Assembly (NCBI RefSeq): GCF_010548305.1 | Contig: NZ_JAAGLV010000013.1 | Span: forward strand, 124,001-188,000 | DNA from: Streptomyces sp. SID13031 | GTDB taxonomy: Bacteria > Actinomycetota > Actinomycetes > Propionibacteriales > Kribbellaceae | Length of the DNA stretch: 64,000 bases | Direction: 5' to 3' | Shown: piece by piece, positions 57,841 to 64,000 of the stretch | Layout of the letters: each line of letters begins with the position of its first letter | Position numbering within the stretch: the first letter of the stretch is position 1 | Position numbers and translations under genes: made by a program | The notes under the pieces: generated by a model | What the model was told of the DNA's origin: nothing | What the model saw: only the letters and a program-made list of their open reading frames with translations | The model's database searches: none

Positions 57841-58901
57841 CGGAGGCGCCTCTCGGGCTGACGGCGGAGCTGACCCATCGCTGTCCGCTGCACTGCCCGT
57901 ACTGCTCCAACCCGCTCGAACTCCTGCAACGTGATCAGGAGCTGAACACCGGGCAGTGGAAGGAGATTCTCAGCCAGGCACGCGAGCTCGGCGTCCTCCA
58001 GGTGCACTTCTCCGGCGGCGAACCGCTCGGCCGCCCGGATCTCCCAGAGCTGATCGAGCACACCGCCGGCCTCGGCGCCTACGTCAACCTCGTCACCAGT
58101 GGCCTCGGCCTCACGGAAGCCAGGCTCACCACGCTCGTGGACAAGGGGTTGTCGCACATCCAGCTCTCGGTCCAGGCGGCCGACGCCGAGCGCGCCAACA
58201 AGATCGCCGGCACCCGCGCTCATCACCACAAGCTCGTCGCCGCCGAGCTGATCAAGCGCACCGGCCTCCCGCTCAGCGTCAACGTCGTCCTGCACCGCGC
58301 CAACCACGACCAGCTCGAAGGCATCATCGCCCTCGCCGAGCAGATGGGCGCCGACCGGCTGGAGCTGGCCAACACCCAGTACTACGGCTGGGCGCTGCGC
58401 AACCGCGACCAGTTGATGCCGACCAAGGATCAACTCGAAACCGCGGCTCCGGTGGTACGGGCTGCCATTGATCGGCTGAAAGGGCGGATGCAAGTCATCT
58501 ACGTCGTCGCCGACTACTACGAGGAGTATCCGAAGCCGTGCATGTACGGCTGGGGTGCCCGGCAGTTGACCATCGCGCCTGATGGGACGGTGCTCCCGTG
58601 CCCGGCGGCCAGTGCGATCGAGACGCTGAAGCTCGACAACGCGACCACCAAGTCGCTGCACGAGATCTGGTACGGCTCGGAGTCGTTCAACGCCTATCGC
58701 GGCGAGGACTGGATGAGCGACACCTGCCGGAGCTGTGACCGGCGCGGGCTCGATCACGGTGGTTGCCGGTGTCAAGCATTCCTGCTGACCGGCGACGGCG
58801 CCGCGACCGATCCGGTCTGCAAGAAGTCGCCCGATCGCGAGCTGGTCGACCTGATCCTGCGGACGCCGGTCAAACAGGCCGAGTTCGAGATGCGCGGATG
58901 A
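57837..58901 (+). CDS. pqqE: PqqE, radical SAM peptide-modifying enzyme
   Basis: A 354-residue SPASM-type radical SAM protein. GLTAELTHRCPLHCPYCSNP gives the SAM-cluster CxxxCxxC, HFSGGEPLGRPDL the SAM loop and GTVLPCPAAS with SDTCRSCDRRGLDHGGCRC the auxiliary cluster cysteines. It forms the Glu-Tyr carbon-carbon bond in PqqA. ATG 57837 overlaps the PqqD stop. Length matches characterised PqqE. Confidence 0.95.
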   Translation: MTEAPLGLTAELTHRCPLHCPYCSNPLELLQRDQELNTGQWKEILSQARELGVLQVHFSGGEPLGRPDLPELIEHTAGLGAYVNLVTSGLGLTEARLTTLVDKGLSHIQLSVQAADAERANKIAGTRAHHHKLVAAELIKRTGLPLSVNVVLHRANHDQLEGIIALAEQMGADRLELANTQYYGWALRNRDQLMPTKDQLETAAPVVRAAIDRLKGRMQVIYVVADYYEEYPKPCMYGWGARQLTIAPDGTVLPCPAASAIETLKLDNATTKSLHEIWYGSESFNAYRGEDWMSDTCRSCDRRGLDHGGCRCQAFLLTGDGAATDPVCKKSPDRELVDLILRTPVKQAEFEMRG

Positions 58902-59767
58902 GGGCGATCCTGCTCGGGACCGCCGCCGGTGGTGGCTTCCCGCAATGGAACTGCGCCTGCCCGACCTGCTCCGACCCGGGGCTCGTCCCGCGCACTCAGG
59001 ACGGGCTCGCGATCAGTGCTGACGGCAACGGCTGGTACCTCGTGAACGCGTCGCCCGACATCCGCGCGCAGATCCTCGCCACCAAAGAGCTTCGGGCTGG
59101 GCCGGGCCCGCGCGAAACGCCGATCAAGGGAGTCTTCCTGACCGATGCCGAGCTGGATCACACGCTGGGGTTGATGATGCTGCGCGAGGGCGTCGGCCTC
59201 GAGGTGTTCGCGCCGCCTGCTGTCCTTCAGGCGTTGAAGGATGTCCGGTCGACGTTGAGCAAGTACGGCGCCTGGACCTGGTCAACGGTCGGGTCGGATC
59301 AGTACCTGGCCGGCCTCCGCGTCAAAGTGCTTGCTGTTAGCAACAAGCAGCCGAAGTACGTGACCAGCACGACCGGCGATCCGTGGGTGGTCGCCTATCG
59401 CTTCGAGGATCCGGCCACTGGTGGCGTGCTCGTCTACGCGCCCTGCCTGGCGACCTGGCCGGATGGGTTCGACGAGTTCGTGGACGGCGCGGCGTACGTA
59501 GTACTGGACGGCACTTTCCATGACGGTGGTGAGATGGCGGACAAGGCCGATTCCACCGCCAAGGCGCAGACCGTGATGGGACACCTGCCGATCGAGGCCA
59601 GCCTGGAGCGCATCCGCAAGCTCAGCGCCGCGCAACCGGGCACGGCCTGGGCCTACACGCACCTCAACAACACCAACCCCGCCCTGGACCCGGCGACTTC
59701 GCAGTACGCCGGAATCCGGGCGGCAGGCGTGAAGATCCCACCCGACGGCACCGTTCTGGTGCTGTGA
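58898..59767 (+). CDS. pqqB: PqqB, metallo-beta-lactamase-fold enzyme of PQQ biosynthesis
   Basis: A 289-residue MBL-fold protein: LLGTAAGGGFPQWNCACPTC with the zinc-binding Cys pair, LTDAELDHTLGLMMLREGVG, and LDGTFHDGGEMADKA. PqqB carries out a hydroxylation step and releases an intermediate for PqqC. ATG 58898 overlaps the PqqE stop. With PqqA, C, D and E it completes the pathway, except for the generic protease that frees the peptide. Confidence 0.93.
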   Translation: MRAILLGTAAGGGFPQWNCACPTCSDPGLVPRTQDGLAISADGNGWYLVNASPDIRAQILATKELRAGPGPRETPIKGVFLTDAELDHTLGLMMLREGVGLEVFAPPAVLQALKDVRSTLSKYGAWTWSTVGSDQYLAGLRVKVLAVSNKQPKYVTSTTGDPWVVAYRFEDPATGGVLVYAPCLATWPDGFDEFVDGAAYVVLDGTFHDGGEMADKADSTAKAQTVMGHLPIEASLERIRKLSAAQPGTAWAYTHLNNTNPALDPATSQYAGIRAAGVKIPPDGTVLVL

Positions 59768-59771
59768 AGAC

Positions 59772-61595
59772 CTACTTCTCGTACGCCGCGGCGCGGGTCT
59801 GGAGGTCCTTGATCCGGGGGACGTCGAGTTTGGTGCTGCGGTCGAAGCGGTAGATGCCGTTCTCTTCCTGGAAGACGTCGGTCAGCTGCGTGTAGCAGTA
59901 GCCGAACATCAACGGGTTGTCGAGCAGCACGTCGACCAGGCCGGCGAAGCGGTCGTAGAAGTCCGCCTCGTCCTTCACCCGCTGGCCGTAGCCCCACGAC
60001 TGGGTGTTGTCGTTGCCGGAGGCCTGGGCGGCCTCGGGGTTCCACCAGATCCCGCCGAACTCGCTGCAGAAGTACGGCTGCCCGTTGTAGTCCTGCGAGA
60101 TCGGGCGCTCGTCCGGCCCGCCCTTGTTCCCGTACGGCGAACCGTCGGCGAGGCCGGCCATCTGCTTCCCGAACTCGATCGGGTCCTGCTCGTAGTTGTG
60201 CGAGTCCCAGATGTCCGTCTCCGGCACGCGGTGGGAGTAGCCCGAGGAATCGAGGACCGGCCGGGTCGCGTCAGCCGCCTTGGTGGCCAGGAACATCGCC
60301 CGGGTCACGTCGTCGAGCTGGGTGATGCGGTCGTGCAGCAGCTGGTGCGTCTCGTTCAGCGGGCACCAGCCGACGATCGAAGGGTGGTTGTAGTCGCGCT
60401 CGACGGCCTCCAGCCACTGCGTCACGAACGATGCGGTCGGCTGCTGGTTGTCGTCCCCGGTACCGGCGACACCTGCACCCCAGTCGCCGAACTCGCCCCA
60501 AACCAGGTAGCCCAGGCGGTCCGCGTGGTAGAGGAAGCGCTCCTCGAACACCTTCTGGTGCAGCCGCGCGCCGTTGAATCCGGCGGCCAGGCCCAGCTCG
60601 ATGTCGGCCACCAGTGCGGCTTCGGACGGCGCCGTCATCAGGCTCTCGGGCCAGTAGCCCTGGTCGAGCACGAGTCGCTGGAACACGTGCTTGCCGTTGA
60701 TCAGCACCGCCTGGCCGTTGATCGACACGGATCGAAGTCCGGCGTAGCTGTCGGCCGCGTCGACGATGTTGCCGTCGGCATCGATCAGCTCCAGCCGGAC
60801 GCCGTACAGGTGGGGATCGACGGTGTCCCAGAGGCGCACGCGATCAGCCGGTAGTGCGAGGACGAGCCGCGGAGCCAGATCGAGATCCGCCCGGACCTCG
60901 GCGGCGACGACCTCGCCGGCATCGTCGGACAGGACGGCGCGAACCTTCCAGCCCGGCTTGTTGGCCGAGAGAGGCACGGACACGTGGAAGCAGGAGCCGG
61001 CAACGTCGGGAGTGATCCGCGGCCGGTTCAGGTGCACCGACGGGACCGCCTCCAGCCACACGGTCTGCCAGATCCCGGTGGTCCGGGTGTAGTGGCAATC
61101 GGCGTTGAAGTACGGCTGGGACTGCTTGCCACGCGCCTGTACGCCGTACCGGGTGTCGCGCGCGCGGACCACGATCGTGGCCTCGTCGCCCGGCGCGGCG
61201 ACGCCGGCGAGTGGGGCGCTGAACGGGGTGAAGCCGCCGCGGTGCCGGACCACCTCGACGCCGTTCACCCAGACGGTGGCGTCGTGGTCGACGGCCTGGA
61301 AGTGCAGGACGGCGTCGTTGCCGGCCCAGCCGGCCGGGATCGTCACGGTCGTCCGGTACCAGACCGCCTCGAGGAAGTCGACGTTCTCGATCCCGGACAG
61401 CTCGGACTCCGGCGCGAACGGCACGGTGATCCGCTGCAGCAGTTCACGGTCGCGGACGCCACGCTCCAGGCCCGAGTCGGACCGGTCGATCTCGAACTGC
61501 CACTCGCCGTTGAGGTTGAGCCAGTCCGGGCGGGTGAACTGCGGCCGGGGGTGCTCGGGGCGGGGCTGCTCTGGGTGCTGCTGAGGGGTGGGCAT
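59772..61595 (-). CDS. Glycoside hydrolase family 2 protein (beta-glycosidase)
   Basis: A 607-residue GH2 enzyme: jelly-roll domain (RPDWLNLNGEWQFEIDRSDS, YRTTVTIPAGWAGNDAVLHF, ATVWVNGVEVVRHRGGFTPF), Ig-like domain, and TIM barrel with acid/base Glu in IVGWCPLNETHQL and nucleophile Glu in PYFCSEFGGIWW. Substrate could be beta-galactoside, beta-glucuronide or beta-mannoside. ATG 61595 has GGGAG upstream and the longer frame lacks a ribosome site. No secretion signal is seen, so it is cytosolic. Convergent with pqqB, four bases apart. Confidence 0.9.
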   Translation of the reverse strand: MPTPQQHPEQPRPEHPRPQFTRPDWLNLNGEWQFEIDRSDSGLERGVRDRELLQRITVPFAPESELSGIENVDFLEAVWYRTTVTIPAGWAGNDAVLHFQAVDHDATVWVNGVEVVRHRGGFTPFSAPLAGVAAPGDEATIVVRARDTRYGVQARGKQSQPYFNADCHYTRTTGIWQTVWLEAVPSVHLNRPRITPDVAGSCFHVSVPLSANKPGWKVRAVLSDDAGEVVAAEVRADLDLAPRLVLALPADRVRLWDTVDPHLYGVRLELIDADGNIVDAADSYAGLRSVSINGQAVLINGKHVFQRLVLDQGYWPESLMTAPSEAALVADIELGLAAGFNGARLHQKVFEERFLYHADRLGYLVWGEFGDWGAGVAGTGDDNQQPTASFVTQWLEAVERDYNHPSIVGWCPLNETHQLLHDRITQLDDVTRAMFLATKAADATRPVLDSSGYSHRVPETDIWDSHNYEQDPIEFGKQMAGLADGSPYGNKGGPDERPISQDYNGQPYFCSEFGGIWWNPEAAQASGNDNTQSWGYGQRVKDEADFYDRFAGLVDVLLDNPLMFGYCYTQLTDVFQEENGIYRFDRSTKLDVPRIKDLQTRAAAYEK

Positions 61596-61789
61596 CGAGG
61601 GCTCCCGGAAGCTGGAGGGGCGGTCGCAACGACAGTACAACGTTGGAATGAGCGTCGGCAATGGATCGGCCGGGGTCACCAACAGTTGCAGGAACGTGCA
61701 AATGTCGGATCGAGCCGAACTAATTGGATGCCGCAAGCATCATGCTGATCGGAGATGAGGCCTAGCTGGGGAGATGACGAGGTTGATGG

Positions 61790-62578
61790 GTGACCACTGA
61801 GCGCACCGCGGAGATTCGGCGGCTACGGCTGCGGGTGCCGCAGGCCGATCTCGAATCCCTGTACCAGCGGTTGCGGGGCTTCCGGGCCAGCGGCGACTAC
61901 ATCGCGGCCGGACTCGACCGGATCGTGCCCGCTGCCTATGCCGACGACCTGCTCGACTACTGGGTCAACGGCTACGACTGGCGCGCTCATGAGAGCAGGC
62001 TCAACACCTACGACCACTTCACGACCGAGATCGCCGGGCAGTTCGTGCACTTCCTGCACCTGCGCGCGGCCTGCCCGAACGCCCAGCCGGTCCTGCTGAC
62101 GCACGCCTGGCCGAGTGGCGTGATGGACGTGCTCGACACGGCGATCCCGTACGAGGCGCAGGGCGGCCATCACCTGGTCATCCCGTCGATCGCCTGGACT
62201 GCCCTGGTGGGCTCGCTCGACGAAGCCTCACCGAGTCAGCGGACGGCCGCCGGGTGGGACGAGCTGATGTGCCGGCTCGGGTACCACGACTACCGGGTGG
62301 GAGACGACCGCAACGGCCTGGCCGCGACACCGGCGTACACCGAGGTCACCGAGACCCAGGCGAAGCTGCGGGGGCTGGACGCGGTGGAGCTCGCCGAGGT
62401 CCGCTGGTTCAACGAGAACATCACCGCCTTCAACCAGCGCCAGCAGATCTCGTCCCTGATCCTGAGCGCCGCCCTACTCGCCTGGAACGCCCAGTTGGTC
62501 GACCTCCTGGTCGACCAGGACGACATCCTCACCAGCCTGACACTGGCCTGGTTCGCGGCCCAGCTACCGACCGAGTAG
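61790..62578 (+). CDS. Degenerate epoxide-hydrolase-like protein
   Basis: A 262-residue protein that begins like actinobacterial epoxide hydrolases (RLRLRVPQADLESLYQRLRG, then YWVNGYDWRAHESRLNTYDH, FTTEIAGQFVHFLHLRA). The catalytic alpha/beta-hydrolase part is short and altered: VLLTHAWPSGVMD replaces the HGWPGS oxyanion region and RLGYHDYRVGDDRNG stands where GGDWG with the nucleophile Asp should be. About 130 residues are missing compared with the family. It is probably inactive or has a new role. GTG 61790. Confidence 0.65.
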   Translation: MTTERTAEIRRLRLRVPQADLESLYQRLRGFRASGDYIAAGLDRIVPAAYADDLLDYWVNGYDWRAHESRLNTYDHFTTEIAGQFVHFLHLRAACPNAQPVLLTHAWPSGVMDVLDTAIPYEAQGGHHLVIPSIAWTALVGSLDEASPSQRTAAGWDELMCRLGYHDYRVGDDRNGLAATPAYTEVTETQAKLRGLDAVELAEVRWFNENITAFNQRQQISSLILSAALLAWNAQLVDLLVDQDDILTSLTLAWFAAQLPTE

Positions 62579-63433
62579 GCGGGTGCCGTTCTCCCAGCAG
62601 ACGGCTCTCAGCCAGGCGTCGCCTAGGTCCAGGCGCTCCAACGCTTCCAGCTGCACCGCGTACTGGTACGGGATGTTGGGGAAGTCTGAGCCCAGGACGA
62701 CGCGGTCCTGCAGGGCGGCGTACCGGGGGAGCAGGTCTCGCGGGAACGGCGCGAGGGCCTCGGTGAACGGGGTGCAGGCCATGGTGGTGTCGAGATGGAC
62801 GTTGGGGTACGTCTCGGCCAGCTGTAGGTGCTCGGCGTACTCCGGCATGCCCAGGTGGGCGATGACGGCGGTGAGGCGCGGGTGCTTGCGGAGCACGTCG
62901 CCCATCGGGCCCGGGCCGGTGTGGCGGCCGGGGATCGGTCCTGAGCCGCAGTGCACGACAACTGGTACGCCGGCCTCGGCCAACTGGCCCCAGGCCGCGT
63001 CCAGCTCGTCGTCACGCGGGTCGTAGTCGCCGACCTGTACGTGCACCTTGAAGATCCGGGTACCGAGCTCCAGAGCTTCCTTCACGTACTGCGCCGCGCC
63101 GGGCTCGGGATAGAACGTGCCGCTCGAGACGCAGCCGGGCGTACTCGCCGCGAACTCCCTCGCCCAGGCGTTGAGCGACGCGGCCATGTCGGGCTTGTGC
63201 GGGTAGACCAGCGCGGGGAACCGGCGTACGCCGAGGTCTTGCAGCGTCTTCAGCCGCTCGGCCACCGAGGTCCGGTAGGTGACCGGCCAGGGCGTGCCGT
63301 AGTGCTTCTCCGCCTGGTCGAAGTAGCCCCAGACGGCATCCATCACGCGATCCGGCAGGAAGTGCACATGCACGTCCACCAGCCCGTCGAGCCCGAGCCG
63401 CTGCCACCACCCAGGCACCTCGTCATCACGCAC
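62564..63433 (-). CDS. Amidohydrolase (TIM-barrel, 2-pyrone-dicarboxylate hydrolase-like)
   Basis: A 289-residue amidohydrolase: GLVDVHVHFLPDRVMDAVWG (HxH), TRIFKVHVQVGDYDP, VPVVVHCGSGP (His), TAVIAHLGMPEYAEHLQLAE (His) and VVLGSDFPNIPYQYA (Asp). All metal ligands are in place. The group includes decarboxylases and hydrolases of aromatic compounds. It overlaps the epoxide-hydrolase-like gene by 15 bases tail to tail. Confidence 0.85.
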   Translation of the reverse strand: MRDDEVPGWWQRLGLDGLVDVHVHFLPDRVMDAVWGYFDQAEKHYGTPWPVTYRTSVAERLKTLQDLGVRRFPALVYPHKPDMAASLNAWAREFAASTPGCVSSGTFYPEPGAAQYVKEALELGTRIFKVHVQVGDYDPRDDELDAAWGQLAEAGVPVVVHCGSGPIPGRHTGPGPMGDVLRKHPRLTAVIAHLGMPEYAEHLQLAETYPNVHLDTTMACTPFTEALAPFPRDLLPRYAALQDRVVLGSDFPNIPYQYAVQLEALERLDLGDAWLRAVCWENGTRLLGR

Positions 63434-63493
63434 CTCGCCACCCTACGTCTGGCGGTACTTGCAATAGCTACGTAACTACGTACTATCCACAAT

Positions 63494-63901
63494 GTGGAGA
63501 AGGCTGTGGATAACCGGCTCGCAGAGCTGGAGAGGCGCATCGCCGCGCTCGAATCCGCCGCGTTGTCCACAGGCCCGGAGGGCACCGAGGCCGTACTGGC
63601 CGAGGCGGAGCGCGCCGGGCCGCAACTGGCAGAGCGGGACGGCTGGGCCTCGCTGGCCGGAGTACTGGCCGCATTGGGGAATCCGGTGCGGCTGACGTTG
63701 TTGCAGGAGATCGTCCGGGGGCGGGCCACCGTCAGCGCGTTGAGCGAGGTCGACGGGCTGGGGACGAGCGGGCAGATCTATCACCACCTACGGCAACTGA
63801 CGGCTGAGGGGTGGCTCCACAGTCCGAGTCGCGGTACCTTCGCCGTCCCACCACCCCGAGTGGTCGCCCTTCTGGCAATCCTGGAAGCCCTGCAGAGGTA
63901 A
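63494..63901 (+). CDS. ArsR-like winged-helix regulator
   Basis: A 135-residue regulator with an N-terminal coiled-coil segment (RLAELERRIAALESAALSTG) and a winged HTH (LAALGNPVRLTLLQEIVRGR, then SGQIYHHLRQLTAEGWLHSP). GTG 63494. It is divergent from the amidohydrolase gene across 60 bases and probably controls it, or the exported-protein gene just downstream. Confidence 0.8.
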   Translation: MEKAVDNRLAELERRIAALESAALSTGPEGTEAVLAEAERAGPQLAERDGWASLAGVLAALGNPVRLTLLQEIVRGRATVSALSEVDGLGTSGQIYHHLRQLTAEGWLHSPSRGTFAVPPPRVVALLAILEALQR

Positions 63902-63904
63902 GCC

Positions 63905-64000
63905 GTGAAAGTTTCATTTAGAGCGGGGTCATTAAGTGCGGGGATCGCTGTACTGGTCGCACTCGCCGTCGTGGCCGGAGGCTGGCTGCTCAGGCCGCGG
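63905..64000 (+). CDS. N-terminal part of a membrane-anchored or exported protein (3' end outside window)
   Basis: Thirty-two residues are visible: a short positively charged start and a hydrophobic helix (GIAVLVALAVVAGGWLLRPR). The frame continues past base 64000. Its position right after the HTH gene is typical of serine-hydrolase-type exported proteins, but the family cannot be told. Confidence 0.5.
   Translation, partial: MKVSFRAGSLSAGIAVLVALAVVAGGWLLRPR

Noticed and set aside
1..64000. CRISPR arrays, rRNA operons and IS elements with intact transposases
   Set aside because: No regularly spaced repeats of CRISPR type, no rRNA-like sequence and no complete DDE transposase were seen; the only mobile-DNA genes are tyrosine-recombinase remnants.

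Overview
The window is high-GC DNA from a Gram-positive actinomycete. Evidence: GTG and TTG starts, ATGA/GTGA stop-start overlaps, many TetR/GntR/MerR regulators, a gamma-butyrolactone (GBL) signalling pair, a PQQ operon and an ECF sigma/zinc anti-sigma pair. Codon and intergenic style suggest Kribbella or a close relative, but that is only an inference.

Layout. 0-12.6 kb is ordinary accessory chromosome: the C-terminal end of an NhaA-DsbA fusion, a decayed DNA glycosylase, a rhodanese, a MOSC-reductase-ferredoxin fusion in an operon with a flavin-binding protein and a CGNR regulator, NTF2-like proteins, SDR/LysR and TetR/dehydrogenase pairs, a cation efflux protein and an APH-like kinase. 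12.6-30 kb is a biosynthetic gene cluster built on an amino-group carrier protein (AmCP, LysW type). It holds two acyl-CoA dehydrogenases, a homocitrate-synthase-like DRE-TIM enzyme, the carrier, LysX-, LysY- and LysZ-like enzymes, a free class I glutamine amidotransferase, a Leu/Glu-type dehydrogenase, an AMP ligase, a class I aminotransferase, an FAH-fold protein and an MFS exporter. Its regulation is encoded alongside: MerR, an atypical OmpR-type response regulator, a GBL receptor, an SDR and an AfsA-type GBL synthase. The carrier ends in Gln rather than the Glu expected for LysW. No LysK- or LysJ-type gene is present, so the release and tailoring chemistry is probably different from known AmCP pathways.

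30-38 kb is a patchwork of secreted proteins, APH-like kinases and gene fragments (LuxR regulator, arsC, two integrases, GNAT, P-type ATPase). 38.0-48.9 kb is an island bounded by a 38-bp direct repeat: one copy is the 3' half of an intact tRNA-Lys(TTT), the other a displaced fragment next to an integrase remnant. The island has AT-richer membrane-protein genes, one with a TRADD-N-associated-like membrane domain. It also carries a divergent pair of operons, GntR-YdcF-UTRA-GNAT and hypothetical-leader ORF-NDK-like-radical SAM-exonuclease-P-loop kinase, separated by a promoter with overlapping palindromes. I know of no described system with this composition.

49-56.5 kb has DoxX, ECF sigma/anti-sigma, an HTH regulator, arylamine N-acetyltransferase, RidA, aldo/keto reductase, and a GntR-controlled YeiH-type exporter. 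56.6-59.8 kb is a complete pqqA-C-D-E-B operon with an intrinsic terminator after pqqA, a collagen-like insert in PqqC and a triplicated start in pqqD. The end has a GH2 glycosidase, a degenerate epoxide-hydrolase-like protein, an amidohydrolase, an HTH regulator and the start of an exported protein.
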